A stretch of 64,000 bases of DNA from Phaeoceros laevis (taxonomy: Eukaryota; Anthocerotophyta; Anthocerotopsida; Notothyladales), in contig JBNGIQ010009002.1 in the NCBI GenBank assembly GCA_049999765.1, positions 62,001 to 126,000 of the forward strand, in the 5' to 3' direction. Position 1 is the stretch's first letter. The number at the start of each line of letters is the position of its first letter. Below the pieces are notes generated by a model. That model was not told the DNA's origin and made no database searches. It saw nothing but the letters and a program-made list of their open reading frames with translations. A program made the position numbers and the translations under genes. This document shows positions 34,101 to 47,803 of the stretch, piece after piece.

Positions 34101-37100
34101 AGCATTCCATGAGAAATTGTAAACCCAAAATTCCACTTGGACAAGCATTCAAGATATCTATCTGGTAAGAGTCAGAGCGGAAGTACTTGTGTGCTTGGAT
34201 TCACTTCGTACGAGCAAAGTCCTCTGACACATAGTATGATGGCTGACTGATGTAAGAGATTTTGTAGTTCTGTACTCGCTAGATCCCTTTGGTCTACTCT
34301 ACAAGCATGCTCCTGGGCACAACACATAGAAAATGCTTTAAGCGTTTGCAAACAACTTGACTTATTGCAGTGAAACGTTACACTAAGCAAGGCATACTGA
34401 CCAAGATTGAGACTGCCTCCGATAAGCATAACATGGACCTGCTTAATGCTTCCGGACCACCAAACCTAGCTATGCGGGCTTTTTCAAGCAATACCCTTGA
34501 TCTTCCATAACAATCGTGCTTAGTGACATACACTTTGTTGAGCAGTAAATCAAGAACTTGCTCTTTCTTGGTCGTTGATAGCTCATCCTCCAATGCATTA
34601 TAAGCTGACAGCTCCTGCTCCACTAATACCAGATTGTTATTTATAGCCTTCAATAAAAAGCATCCCTGAACTTTGACCTGCCAAGTGGAGTGGCCAGCTG
34701 TCTTTACCTCTTGCATCAGTATCGCAAAGGTGCTGGATGACAAAGGGGGCTGAATGTTGCACAATGAGTCAAACAAGACGCGTTGCGCCTCCTTGTTTGT
34801 CTCCTGCGCAAGTTCTGGTCTTAGTTACAGTGCAAAACACCAAACAAAGAGCAGATAGTACGAAGTATTCTGGATGAACTTGGAATGATCCAATAAGTAC
34901 CTTGACCCAAAGTCGGACTAGTTGACGAGGGCTTCGCAAGTTTCCAGTAAGTGTACATGCTCTGCCCCAGTGATACAGACCGTCTATAAGGACCTCAACT
35001 GCTTCAGTGTGGTTACCAATTCGAATAAGGGCTTCAACAAGTGCAACACCCTTGCCCATCACATCTGACACCGTATTTGAAATCTCCTGACTCGTTGACG
35101 CTAGCACTTCAGGATAATTCACCAGCCCTGCCTTCATCTTAGCACAGGCAGCTTCATACGCTAACCTCAAAGGACTACATGCCTGCAGATTGACTCTATG
35201 AGAGTTAGAAAAGGTGTGAGGTAGTCTCTAGGACTTGCTCAAGAATAACATACTAGTTGCGATCACCAGCTCATATTTTGCAGCGTTGAATATCTGGACA
35301 CCCATGTTGTATGTGGATGACATGAGCCACCGAAGCTCCTCTGTGTCGACAGGACTTCGTTGTATAATGTCCCTTAGTACAAGTACTTGTCTCTGACATA
35401 CAATAACATGAAGATCACAGGTAAGCAGTGCTATGCCCTGACTTTTTAAAGCTGTACCCTAGAGTTAAGATGAGCAACTACAACATTCTCCACCGTCATT
35501 TGTGGAGCCAGACTGATTTCCAGCTCAAGACACTAAAAAAGTGCTCTCAACACTCCCAATACCTCAGTTTCGCCGTCTGCGATAACTGAGAGCCTTAGAG
35601 CAGCAAGTGCTGCAACTGCAACTGACTTCTGGCCTTTGGAAATCACGTCTGCTTCAGAATCACTGAAGCCTGCCTGGCTGTAGCAAGAACAAGGTGTGCA
35701 GGTTAATAAGCAGGATAATGATGTGAACCGTAACAGGAACCACAAAGATTGACATGTCTTGAAAGGTCAAGGAACAGGTACCTGAGGCATTTGGTAGCAA
35801 ACATACAAAAAAGGTGCAAAATATGCCCAAGCATCTTGTTTAAAGTACGATAGCTGTGACTGGCGGCTGCTGCTGAACAGGAGCTTGAGACGTAAGCATT
35901 CCAGGTCGACTGTACAAATTTACTTGAAGACTTCCGAACATAATCCAATGCCCTGAACACGCTTGACGCATTCTGTGGAGACGAGTAGCTGCTGTTACGC
36001 ATTTCATTTGTATCACCCTGTGAACGAGCATATCTGGATGTCGCCCTTTGCAGGCCTGCCAGCTCTTGGTCTAGCAGGGTGTGCACAGCTGCCGCTGCAT
36101 TTTCCAGAAGCTCACAAAATTGACCACCTTTCTCCTCGATACGTTCATCACCAGCAAGTTGCAGACCCACCGCATACAGTCCAACAACTGCCATTAAAAC
36201 AGAAGCCTAGAAGAGAATGTCAAAGGTCAGAAAATGTTCACTTAGGAGCATAACCTCACTTGAACTGAATGAAAAAGATATTGCACATGATCTAACTCAC
36301 ATGTGTGTTTGCAGTATGCAGCAGCCTCTGGATCTCTTCAGACCCCTCCGATGTGCAGTCTGCCATTTGGCAAAGACGAGCGTAGCAATCCATCAAATCC
36401 AACATCTCTGAGCTCCTCGACAAAAGAGATAACTGCACAGGTGACGAAACGAGCTGAATGTATATGAAGCACTAGGAATTGTAGCAGTATCAGCATTCAA
36501 CAGTGACTTTGGGAAGTAGGTGAGTAACTGAACCTGCTCGATTTGCAAAATTCCACCTAATGAAGCGTTGCAAACGCTAACAGCAAGCTTTGGTGCATGG
36601 ATGGACAAAGAAGAGCACAACCTGCGGGAAACCTACAGTACAGCCTAAAAACATCAGCTATGCAGGCCAGATGCACATTTCACAAGACTCCTGGAATTCA
36701 GACTCAGACATCGATGCAACTGGACCCTACCTTAACGTACTGTCCACATTGAGAAGAGTCAGCGCATCGATGGATTGCAACCACACAAAACTTATGCACA
36801 ATCTCCGGTGCATAATTTTGAGGCTCTTCAGCCAGCAGCAAAGCCAGTTTATACAGCCCCTTGAACATGATGTCCTTTTGCTTCTCAGCACTTCCGAAAG
36901 GCAAAACTCTGCAAAACATCAGGAGCCACTGGGCTTCAACTTCGCAAACCCTAGATTACAGAGAAAGGTGATAATCTGCTGATTCTCACTTTTTGATAGG
37001 TCCTAGAAACGGGCAAAGTGATGCAAACAACCCAGTTCGCAGCTGAACCATCCGCAAACGCAAAAAAATTGCAACTTGCATGAAAACACACCGGAGCCAT

Positions 37101-37855
37101 GGATCCAGTTCGTCGGGTAATGATGCAAGCATCTGCAGCATAGTGGCGGAGGTGTTGACATCCTCAGCAGCACAGAGAACCAAGTCCAATGCTACCCCGG
37201 TCACCAACATTGGCAGCGAGGACGACTCATGTCCAGGCTGAGGTGGTGGTAAGCGGAAATCTTCAACTATCTCCAAAGCGTGAACCTTCCTCCCCCTTCC
37301 CTTTCCAGAAGCTGCAACTTTTGGCTGAGCAGCCGGCCCATCCCCTGCCAACACTGTGGTGCAAAGGCTACGGTAAACCTCCCAGCACTGCGCCAGAGCT
37401 TCTCGATGCCTCTTCCACGTAATCAGCAGCCTGACAAGCCGGTACCTCTGGATCTCAATTTCATGAGAGCAACTGGTCAGCCACGCCCTGAGCTGATGCA
37501 GGCTGTCCAAAGCCAGAGCCATAGCCGAGAAAAGCTCATCTGCTTTCTTCTGGGCATCAGTGCCAAGTTTGGCCTGGCTCGTTGTGAGCGAGCCGGAACA
37601 AAGCTTGAGTAGCTGCACCAAAAACGGCAAATGCTGCTTGGCCAAACCGTGCTCCTCCGCCTGTTGCCTGTTTTCCTTGTCTTTAGGACCTTTTCTAGAC
37701 GCAACTGCTGTCAGCGGCGCAAGGTAGAGCTTCAGTTGATCGCGAAGTCCTGCGACATTATCCGTCGGGTCCTGAATGCTGCGCAGTATGGCTTCCGCAG
37801 AGCATGATTCCCCGCCATTCGCCCGGTGCTGCCCTCTAGTCTCCCGCAAAGCCAT
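28158..37855 (-). CDS. ESP: Separase (ESP1), cohesin-cleaving cysteine protease
   Basis: A large gene of many exons. The C-terminal ones read cleanly: complement(29950-30184, 29279-29837, 29184-29279 intron, 28912-29184, 28741-28828, 28158-28639). The catalytic core shows VLPWESLPC, then LFIYFGHGSGEQYLSG with the catalytic His, then LLMGCGSGRL with the catalytic Cys. It is followed by the peptidase C50 continuation [33 protein letters not shown]. The segment FASIMEESR and WLGPWKCFLMG upstream is also separase-typical. The ATG at 37855 opens a first exon of roughly 250 codons, and open blocks continue through the interval as an alpha-helical, superhelical N-terminal region. Middle exon borders were not all resolved. 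Separase cleaves kleisin at anaphase onset once APC/C-CDC20 destroys securin. The size agrees with plant separases of about 2000 aa. Confidence 0.93.
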
Positions 37856-38478
37856 CCCTTGAGCGTCTGTGGTCCGAGAGCATTCAAGAGACAGAGTTTG
37901 GAAGTCTCCCGCTTCCCCTTCAAAAAATCAAAAGCCCTTGGAGTAACAAAGACGTTGTAGTAGGGCAACCGGCATCTCCGGTCCTGGGCCGGTGAAGAGC
38001 CCGATTTGCCAGTTGGTAAGTGCTATCGGAACGATTCTTACTAATGTTTAATGAGGCTACTGCCGTGCTGCCGTGGCACCACGATCTGGTCGTGAATGTG
38101 TGCATTCTTACGTGTGACTCAATTGCTTGCTTGACTAATGTACCTTCTTGTTGCGATGGGTTGAGAGAAGGATCAATCCGCATCCATTTCATCTGGTGGA
38201 GTAGTGACCTTTTGTCGGGAATCCCTGGCGGTCGTCTCGCAAGCTGGCTTTGATTTAATTTGTATTGCAGGTGAAATCTGTTACTTCAGAGTAGAAGCTG
38301 CTCTTGCTCTTAGTTTAGAGCACCTTCACTTACATTTGCCGCTGTGTGGTGAAGCTATGGTTGCGGAAGGCAGCTGTGTCCATGTTCCCTCTGTGATGCC
38401 CTGACGGATGCGGTTTGGAGTGTGAAGCAGCTTCCCTGGCTGGGGAAAGCCCTCAACTCTGCAGACGCGCTTTCTTGT
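37856..38478. promoter_or_regulatory. Divergent upstream region: separase (-) and O-fucosyltransferase (+)
   Basis: About 620 bp between divergent starts. A donor-like gtaagtgc near 38014 and an acceptor tttgtattgcag near 38270 suggest an intron in the 5' UTR of the rightward gene. Confidence 0.4.
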
Positions 38479-40613
38479 ATGTGGAGTACGCAATCGGGTT
38501 TCATTATGAGAACAGGTCGACGGAAATGGAGGCAAGCCACAAGCAGCTTGAAGACTGTGATTACACGACAGTCTATTGCATACGTCGTGGTACTCCTCTG
38601 TTGCCTGTCACTGTTGTCCCGGATGAAAGAAAATGCTCGTGTTGCTCAATCGAAGCTTGACGTCGACAAACTCTGGATGCCCCCTCATTCGGATGGCTGG
38701 CGGCAGTCCTCTGCTGTTAGAGTGACTAATTGGACAGGTACGGACCGGGATTCCTGTCTGCAGATCCAATTGATGCTCGATACTGATCATGGAGTCCAGC
38801 TCTCTGCAAGCGAAAGTAACATGATTGTCCTCCCTTTTTCAGAGCCTACAAAGAGGACAAATGGCTATATTGTTGTGCGTTGCAATGGTGGTCTCAACCA
38901 GCAACGGAGCGCTGTAAGTGGCAGGATTTTAGCTCTCAGCTGTACCGACTTAAGCTGTTGCTTCGATTATTGGTAGGGCTTTGAGCTGTGCAGGGCTTAA
39001 TATCACTTGACTGTGTTTGATGCTGTCTTCTACACTCAGATTTGCAACGCTGTGCTGGCTGCACGCATCATGAATGCCACGTTGGTGTTGCCAGAGCTCG
39101 ATACCAACACCTTTTGGCACGATCACAGGTACGTCCTATTTAGGTACCGTGTTCCTTGTCGCCAGTCTCACATGAATAGGAGCCCTTGCTGAACCCTAGC
39201 AGTGAGTGAACATGTCCTTCTTTCAGTGGCTTCTCAGGTATTTACGATGTTCCGCACTTCATCCGAACTTTGAAACATGATGTGAGAATCGTGCAGCGAC
39301 TCCCAACTAGTGCTTTGTTTGGGAAAAGGAGGAGGAGATTGAAAGCTTACCAGGTTAGAAGCCAGGCTAGAACACCTTGCTTCTGGGGCACTGCCAATCA
39401 AACATTTTTTCTAGTTCCTCATTTACCACTTGGAACTTTTTGCACAGTTGAGACCGCCTCGAGATGCTCAGCCAAGTTGGTATGAGACAGAAGCCTTGGC
39501 CACGATGAAGCGATATGGAGCTGTTTATCTCACTCCCTTTTCACATCGATTGGCAGAGGAAGTTGACAATCCTGAGTACCAAAGGCTAAGATGCCGGGTG
39601 AATTTTCATGCTTTGCGGTTTCGGGAGGAAGTGATGCAGCTGAGTACCCGCATTGTCCAACGTCTTCGATCCGAGGGCCATTTCATGGCAGTCCATCTTC
39701 GTTTTGAAATGGACATGCTTGCTTTCGCAGGGTAAGCTCATCATACTGAATTGGCCTCTTCTGCTGTTGGGTAACAATGGAGTTCTGACTGGTCTATCTT
39801 GATTGTTGCAGCTGCCTTGACATCTTTAGGCCAGAGGAACAAAAAATTCTGCGTGAATATCGAAAGCGAAATTTTGCAGAAAAGAAGTTGGAATACAAAG
39901 AAAGGAGACTGATTGGGAAGTGTCCGCTTACTCCACAGGAGGTGCGCTGTCTGTTTTGTAGTTAAAAATTATGTTCTCCATTCAGTTCCAACCTCTGAAA
40001 CAGGTATGTCGGGCTGCAGGTGGGGCTTATCCTTCGAGCCATGGGCTTCAATAACGGAACTCGCATATACCTAGCTGCAGGTGACATATTTGGAGGTGAG
40101 CGCTTTATGAAACCCTTCAGGGAAATGTTTCCCTACCTTGAGAATCGCTTGACTGTCGCCACGACTGAAGAGCTGGCAGCAGTCAGTTCAGAAGGGAGGG
40201 GGCTGCTAGGACCGGCTGTGGACTACATGGTTTGTCTCCTTTCGGATATATTCATGCCAACCTATGATGGGCCAAGCAATTTTGCCAACAATCTGTTGGG
40301 TCACCGCCTTTACTACGGGTTTCGAACAAATATCCGTCCTGACAGGAAGGCCCTTGCCCCTATCTTCATCGAAAGAGAGAAAGGCTGGATGGGTTCTCGC
40401 AGCTTTGAAGCTGCGGTGAGGGAAGTTATGAATGAGACTGCAGCATTCGGTGGCCCTCATCCCCGAGTATCACCGGAGTCATTTTATACTAATCCCTGGC
40501 CGGAGTGCTTCTGTAAATCTGACTCCGAAGATGACAATGTGCGGTGCCCGTCATCGCCTGTTCCTACTTTTGAGGAATACAACTCTACAGAACCCGTTGA
40601 CAGTGATGAGTAA
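38479..40613 (+). CDS. O-fucosyltransferase family (DUF246-type) membrane protein
   Basis: Exons 38479-38913, 39040-39128, 39227-39353, 39448-39731, 39812-39941 and 40020-40613 give about 552 aa. A single hydrophobic segment near residues 33-47 follows a basic N-terminus, indicating a type II Golgi protein. The GT65-like plant domain reads NGYIVVRCNGGLNQQRSA, LPELDTNTFWHD, GIYDVPHFI, YLTPFSHRLAEEVDNPEYQRLRCRVN, VHLRFEMDMLAFAGC and PTYDGPSNFANNLLGHR. HLRFE is the catalytic-site region of the family. Relatives transfer fucose or rhamnose to proteins or pectin; the acceptor is not evident. The C-terminal tail is acidic. The first in-frame ATG is at 38479, and ATG 38506 is an alternative start. 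Confidence 0.92.
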
Positions 40614-42676
40614 GGCTACCAGCAGAGAGCAAATATTGTACATGGAGCTGGCCAGTGATGCTCAACTTGAGCCGTGCCACCAAGATCATGCAGCGCAGCA
40701 CAGGGACTCGCACAGGTTCGTTGCCAGGTTCGTGCTACAGTTCTGTTCATTCACTGGAGCTGATGCTGTCTGAGCTCTTGGTCTCCCGAAATTTTCATTT
40801 TTTTGTGGCCGGTATTGCAGATGGGACTTCCTCGTTTCATCGAAATTCTCGGTGACCTTGGCATGTAGCTGGCAGTACAACCCTGGGCACCAGTCTCTGG
40901 GTGGTGCAATACTTGTGCTGCATGTTGCACTGACCAACCGAACTCCTTAAGCACCTTTCCCAGTTCCACCTACATCCAGGTGGAAGGTACAGTAGTTTTG
41001 ACCAGTGAGGGAATCACCATATTAACGCCTTCGTTCGTTGACTAAAGATGCTGGGCTGGGAGCATATGCCTGAGGGCTTTGCATATGCCCGCCTGACATT
41101 CCGGGTCCAAGCCGACAAGATGCCGCCACTCTCACCTCTCGACCTTTATTAATCGAGGGGCTGTACTCGTGGTATGGCATCCGCCAGGATTCCGCCACAT
41201 CGAGGGCGTAGGGCTCACGAGTCACTGCAACCACGGACACTAGGCTATTGGTGGTGTCTGGCACTCTGGGTCCACCTACTGCACCCAACCCGCCTCCATT
41301 TGCCACTTGGCAGGTACGTACTGTACCAGACTTCATATCTTGAGGTGAAGTACGCCCGCGCGTACGAAAGGCAATACGGAAGGGTAACGAAAACGGCCCA
41401 CCAAAAACTCTTTCTTCGAGGGCCACCATTTCCTACAATCACTTGAATTTCCTCCATCCGAATTCCGGAAGGATCCAGAACTTGCCAATACTAATACTAG
41501 AAGCTGCTCCCATTTTCCTACCTCAGCATGACTTGCCTACGATAATCGACATACCAATTTCCACTTACAGGGGTTAAGGAGTGGTTTGCTTTACAGGGTT
41601 ACAGGCTTTAGAGGGTTATAGTTTGGATGTAGAGTGTGTTTCGCATTATATTGAGTGATCCTCTCTATCACAAATGTGGCCCTTTTGGACACGTAGAAGA
41701 GTCTTCTTCTACATGTTCATAGTTTGGTGTGAAAATTATGGACAAGTTATGAAGAAGAAAAGGCTGTAGGCTGTAGTCTAAGAAGAATTGGTCACTTACA
41801 ATGCACATGTCATCCTTAGAAACTCGTGCACTTCAGATTGAATCATTGAAGCTTCTTCTCCAAGTCAATCAGAGCAGGAGGAGCACACCAAGAGGAGAAG
41901 GATGGACGAAGGAATGGAATGGGCTCAAATAGTGATGCCCATTTTAGGCCGGCGAAGGGGACCTCATGTGTTCCTCCCCCGCTATAGACGCGGCACGTGA
42001 TGCGAATCTGGTTACCTACATTCAGTTTTAGCGAATGGTAAGCATACATAGACAAGGCTTGGAAGACGAAGAAGCAGCTTTACTACGTGCTTATGGGTCC
42101 AGTTGGGCCACACGATGGAATAGAGGTGATCACTTGGAACTGAAATGCGTTGTCGACTGCAGAAAAATCGCGTGTGCGGCGGAGGACCACGCCTTCTTCC
42201 GCGTGGCTGGTTAACACACCTTTTGGTTACACCTGGTGACGGTTCTTAACCGCACGATTAGGCAGCAGGAAGTGAGAAGCGTTCCCTTCCCTTTCCCTTC
42301 TCTCTCTCTCACGCGCGAATGATTGATCGCGATTGCTTCCTGCTGCCTGCCTGCCTGCGCTCCCTGCCAAATCAGTTTCTCCCTCTACAAAGCAAAGCTC
42401 GCCCGCTTGTCGTCGCATGAGCTGAGCTGCACAGTGCACTGTCTGCAGCCGCCCACCGTCGCTCCAGCTCCTGCCATTTTGCTCCATTCCTTCCTCGGCT
42501 TGCCGCTGCCAATTCCGCCCTCCCCTCTCCGCTGCCAGCCTGCGAGCTCCCCGCAGCGGGCCGGTTCCTCCGTTGGAGCTCCCCTCGGTGCGCTGCCTGG
42601 CGTCGGAGGGCTGCGCTGCCTCGAGGAGAGCCGCCGGCCAGCGGGGTGCAACGCGCGGGGAGTGAGCGTCTGCGGA
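40614..42676. other. Intergenic, no gene supported
   Basis: About 2 kb. Short unconvincing ORFs occur on both strands. The last 400 bp, CT-rich and then GC-rich, are likely the promoter and 5' UTR of the ALDH gene. Confidence 0.5.
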
Positions 42677-45384
42677 ATGGCAGGCACCGGAATTTTCAGC
42701 GAGATCATCGAGGGAGACGTGTACAAATACTACGCCGATGGGGAGTGGAAGAAGTCCGCATCCAAGGCCTCCGTGCAAATTTTCAATCCCGCCACTCGCA
42801 AAGTGCAGTACAAGGTGCAAGGTGAGAGCAGAGCGCCACATTATTGGTTGCTTTCGGTGGTTTCGTCATGCAGGCTCGGCGCTTGGTCCGGCTGGTGTGG
42901 TTGGTGTGGTTGTGTTCGGGTTTCAGCTTGCTAGGAGTACAGGAATTGGGAATCAGCTCTCAGCTGCTGGCTTCTTTCAGTCTTGGCTGCATCAGCCGTC
43001 TGCATTGTTGGATGCTTGTAGTGGGATCAGGGAGGGAGATCGGCTTTGCATTATTTCTTGGCTGGTTTTTTTCTGGTTCAATTCCGATGCGCCACTGGTT
43101 GGGAAGGTTGGCCGGTAGGTCGGGCTACCGATTTTTATGTGGTCGTTTCCGGAGATTGCGTTTTGACTGTTTGCGCTGTCCGTCCGACCAGCTTGCACGC
43201 AGGATGAGGTCAACAAGGTGATGGAAAGTGCGAAAGCAGCTCAAAAGCTGTGGGCAAAGACTCCGTTGTGGAAGAGAGCGGAGGCGTTGCACAAGGCTGC
43301 AGCGATCTTGAAAGAGAACAAGGGACCTATTGCTGAGTGCTTGGTGAAGGAAGTTGCGAAGCCCGCCAAGGACTCCATTACCGAGGTAAGAGAAATGGAG
43401 CCTATGTGATTTTCTTCTACAGCCCCGTTTTTTGAAATGGTGCGTCTTACACGTCCATGTTGCAAACAACATTGGCAGGTTGTCCGGTCTGGTGATCTTA
43501 TATCGTATACTGCTGAAGAAGGTGTGAGAATCTTGGTGGAAGGAAAGTTTTTGGCTTCGGACAGCTTTCCAGGGAACGACAGGAACAAGTTGTGCTTTGC
43601 TTCCAAGGTGAGCGTTCCGTAAGTTGTGAGAATACAAGTCTTTGATGACGCATTACCAGGTTGATGTTGCTTTTGTCTTTGGCTGAGAAATTTAACTCCT
43701 TTTCAGATTCCCCTTGGAGTTGTGCTGGCCATCCCTCCTTTCAACTACCCCGTCAACCTTGCGGTGTCAAAGATTGGGCCAGCTCTGATTGCTGGCAATG
43801 CCCTGGTGCTGAAGCCACCTACCCAGGTGAGAACAGTTACTTCTTCAATTGATGTATTGTTACTGCAGTTTGGTGCTTGCCTCAGTTGGATGTGAAACCT
43901 AAAATTCACTACCTTTATGTATGTGATAACAAAGAGGTGCGGAGGATACTAGTAATCTCTGATATTTCTCTTTTGGGCTCCACAAATATTTTTTTGTCAC
44001 TAACATTTCCGTTTCTTGTCCAGGGTGCTGTTGCCGCATTGCACATGGTTCACTGCTTCCACCTTGCCGGGTTTCCGAAGGGTCTGATCAGTGCCATCAC
44101 TGGGAAGGGGTCCGAGATTGGGGACTTTTTGACAATGCACCCTCTTGTCAATTGTATCAGGTAAGGTGCCTGGATGGCATTCACTGGATGAGGGCTGCTG
44201 TATTCAATCTTGCCCTTCAAGTTCGAACACACGCCACCATCTTGTAGTTTGACGACCTTCTTCATGTGACAGCTTCACTGGAGGAGATACAGGTATAGCC
44301 ATTTCAAAGAAGGCAGGCATGGTTCCTCTCCAGATGGAATTGGGTGGGAAGGATGCCTGCATTGTCCTTGAAGATGCCGATCTGGAACTTGCTGCTGCCA
44401 ACATCGTTAAAGGAGGATATTCTTACAGGTGAAAATCCTGTAGAATCCAAGGGGCTTGACAGTGCTTTAGAATTCACCTCCCTATTTTTAGTTTTTTTCC
44501 TGTCTAACAGTTCCAGCAGTTTACAGTTACTAACCGTTAGTGCTGCTGATTTTGTTACTGCAGCGGACAGAGATGTACAGCTGTGAAAGTTGTTCTTGTT
44601 ATAGAATCTGTGGCTGATGCCCTTGTAGCCAAAGTGAACAACAAGATCTCCAAGCTGACTGTAGGGGCACCCGAGGATGACTGTGACATCACTCCGGTTG
44701 TGAGTGAGTCCTCAGCGAATTTTATAGAGGGCCTGGTGAAGGACGCCAAGGAGAAGGGTGCCAAGTTCTGGCAGGATTACAAAAGAGATGGCAACCTGCT
44801 GTGGCCGCTGCTTATTGATCATGTCAGACCTGACATGAGACTGGCGTGGGAGGAGCCATTTGGCCCTGTTCTACCTGTGATTCGCATCAAAACTGTTGAA
44901 GAGGGTATCCATCACTGCAATGCCAACAATTTTGCTCTTCAGGTGAACATCTTGTTGTACACCATTTTTTTGTCACTTGCTTTTTAGCGCATCTAATTTA
45001 GCCAGATTCTAGCTCTGAAGTAACAGCTCCGTAACTTGTGACGCAAATACTTTATCTGCATCATACAGGGATGTGTATTCACCAAGGACATCAACAAGGC
45101 TATCATGGTCAGTGATGCTATGGAGACGGGAACCGTTCAGATAAACTCGGCTCCTGCAAGAGGACCCGATCACTTTCCCTTCCAGGTTAGCCGTTGTATA
45201 CCTGTTTATTTTGTGTCATTGGGATCCTAACCAATTGACCGAGACACTGACCAACCTTAAAATGGCGCAGGGCTTGCGAGACAGCGGCATCGGCTCACAA
45301 GGTATTACCAACAGTATAAATATGATGACGAAAACGAAGAGCACCGTGATCAATTTGCCTTCCGCATCCTACACACTTGGCTAG
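42677..45384 (+). CDS. Non-phosphorylating NADP-dependent glyceraldehyde-3-phosphate dehydrogenase (ALDH11)
   Basis: Exons 42677-42821, 43192-43385, 43479-43607, 43707-43826, 44024-44160, 44273-44428, 44564-44942, 45069-45185 and 45271-45384 give 496 aa, the family length. The catalytic Cys is in SGQRCTAVK (Cys298) and the general base Glu in MELGGKD (Glu264). FTGGDTG is the cofactor-binding loop. [18 protein letters not shown] and [12 protein letters not shown] are ALDH11 hallmarks. The enzyme oxidises glyceraldehyde-3-phosphate to 3-phosphoglycerate in the cytosol, making NADPH without ATP. The C-terminus ends [15 protein letters not shown] as in plant GAPN. All splice phases close. Confidence 0.96.
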
Positions 45385-45789
45385 ATGCGGCTGTCATAGG
45401 ACAAGGGGAACGTGATCGCACAGAGGCTGAGGAGAGGTAGTAGGCTAATTTCGACACATTTAGACATTTAGGCCGGTGTTAGATTTTAGAATCTTTTGAC
45501 TGTCCACGACTTGGATAGTCACGACTCACGAGTTTCCATCTGGACTCCAGATTCTGGAGATAGAACGAGCCTTGGGTAAAAAGCAGTGATAGTTTTGTAT
45601 CATTGTTCGTCAACTGTGGGCATCTGACACTCAGGTTTTGTCCGAAACACTTTCGCAGCAGCTTATGAATTCACTGTTGGAGTTGCAAGTGATTGCTCAT
45701 TCGAATATGTGGTGCTCTTCACATATAAGGAATTTTCGCAACTCGGTCCGGAGTCTAGCCCATGGTATCATCGGTGGAGCCAAAAAAAG
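45385..45789. other. Convergent 3' spacer (ALDH11 / MFS transporter)
   Basis: About 400 bp between converging stop codons. No gene seen; this is UTR sequence. Confidence 0.5.
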
Positions 45790-47559
45790 TTACACCACTC
45801 TAGCAGTCGACTTGAGGACCTCAAGCTTGTCTACAAAGCCGTTATCTTCCCCAGCTTCATCCAGAAGGGAATTCCAGGCATCGTCCCAGTCGTGTAAACT
45901 TTCTTGCAAAGCGCTTCCTTCCTCCTCTGCCGTCACCTTCTTCACCTGGTCCCTGTCCTTTGGATATGTGCAATACAAAAAAGAAGCTATAGCCAAGCAG
46001 AGGAGAAAAGGAACAGCTATGCAGAAACAGAGACCACGGCTAAGGGCCCTGGCATTGCGCAGATCTTTGGCTACAGTTGCATCCGCATCCTTCTTCACCT
46101 TGTGGAATCCATAGGCATACTCTGCAAGAACTCCCACCAAAGGCGCCCCTAGTGCTGCTATCGACTTCTCCAGGGCCATGTCCAGTGCATACACGGTGGT
46201 GCGAAGCTGGCCTGGAACAATCTCTGAGAAGATGGGCCAGTTGGTTGCAGGAGCGTTCCAGGACATGAGAAACCCCATGGACAAAAGCACAACAGCATAG
46301 AGCCAGGTAGCGCCTGAGTCTTTAGGTAGTCCAAGCAGGAGAAGAGCAGCAAGAGGTATGCCCATCCCGGCACTGAACTGAGAGCACATGATTCTGCCTG
46401 CATTCGGGAAGGAAAATGCTGCTTGATCACCCACCCAGCCTCCGAAGACAGATCCAGCTGCAGTGCCCAAAGAGAGGAGAGCCACAAGAAGGGCAGCCCT
46501 GCCGTGGGAGAAACCCAGTAGCTCCATCCAGAGGGTAAGGAAGGCCATAGCATTCCCTGGAATGGAGCCTACAATGCCTTGTGCGACTATCACCTGGAAA
46601 GTTGGGATAGCCAGCACATTCTTGGTGCCCTTCCAAAGCTCCCGAACGCTGGGAGATGGCTGGTGCTGCTCCAAATTGTCCACCACCAAGTCGGCGTCTA
46701 TGCTGCTTGAACACAAGAAACGCCAACATTGAGCAAACGCCCCATCAGAAAACAGAGCATGACAAGAACCTGACGGTGACAGTGTTTCCTTCAAATGTTC
46801 GCCTAGATTCGAACAACATGCGGGCACTAATAAAGGCCAGAAATTCTGACGCACCCGAGAGCATCATAGTCTCGTTGCTTGTGGTAAGGGTCGTCCACGA
46901 TCGAGTACACCGCGGAACTAATGAGGCTGCTGAGCAGAGCGACCACCAAGAAAGCAAACCTCCAGCCTCCAAATCCAAGCACGCTTTTAGGGCCCATGAC
47001 TGTGGCAAAAACACCACCTGCAACAGTGCCCATCTGCCCTGCCGCATGCATCCACCCGAAGGCCATTCCGCGCTCTCCCTCCGGATGCAAGTCCGCTACC
47101 AGAGACTGTATGGCTGGAATCACCACAGCCAGACCTAACCCATTGGCAGCCCTCGCCAATGCTGCCTCCCTGCATGACACAAGTTTCGATCATTCCTGCA
47201 CTGCCTGAACAGACACAAGCTTTCACCCCAGCAGCCAGCCACAGAATTTCTTCTAGAGGTGCGAAGACCTGCCAGTAGGAAGTAGACACGCCCACGAACG
47301 CGGTGGCAATGCCCCAGACTAGGCATCCGGCCCCAATAATCCGAGCCCGGTTGTACCGCGTTGCTAGGTATGCGGACAGTGGCGATGCCAGGGCTTGCAA
47401 GACTGCTCTTATCAAGGTAAGCGTCCCCAGAGCTGTTGGTCCCACTCCAAATGCTCGCCCCATCTCTGCGTAAACAGCTGGGACCAGGGCCTCATCTGCG
47501 TGCTCCAGCATCGCTGCCAAATTGAGCACAATGGTGACAAGAGATTGAGGATAGGCCAT
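45790..47559 (-). CDS. MFS transporter (Spinster-like), copy 1
   Basis: Exons complement(47269-47559, 46855-47165, 45790-46705) give about 505 aa. It has around twelve hydrophobic segments. The first half contains PTALGTLTLIRAVLQALASPLSAYLATRYNRARI, where the loop between helices 2 and 3 carries the MFS basic motif. NGLGLAVVIPAIQSLVADLHPEGERGMAFGWM marks helices 4-5. After the central loop come FQVIVAQGIVGSIPGNAMAFLTLWMELLGFS and a C-terminal half ending in an acidic tail. The closest pattern is the plant MFS group related to Spinster homologues; the substrate is unknown. A second copy lies at 59178-61074 with matching first intron position. The exon 2 acceptor (GGGAG) is inferred from alignment with that copy. 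Confidence 0.88.
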
Positions 47560-47803
47560 CTTTCCACTTCTCACAGCCACGGAAGTGGCCGTGCATAGTG
47601 GTCAAAGCACAAGGTAATGCTCGGGTGCCCAACGATACAGGTACCGAACTCCGACCCCGACCTCCTCATTGCGAGACAGGAGTGGTAGAAGACCAACAGG
47701 GACAAGCAGTTGTCCACATTGGAGACAAGCCACTTGGCAGCCCACCAAGTAGACATATGGCAAAGTTCTAGTTCAGACCTACAAAAGGGAGTTACCGCGG
47801 ACT

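Noticed and set aside
41022-41446. Overlapping plus and minus ORFs in the 41-kb intergenic region
   Set aside because: No splice-supported continuation, no domain and no protein-like composition.
42227-42841. 204-codon minus-strand ORF overlapping the ALDH11 first exon
   Set aside because: It is a shadow of the GC-rich leader and exon 1 of ALDH11 with no domain signature.
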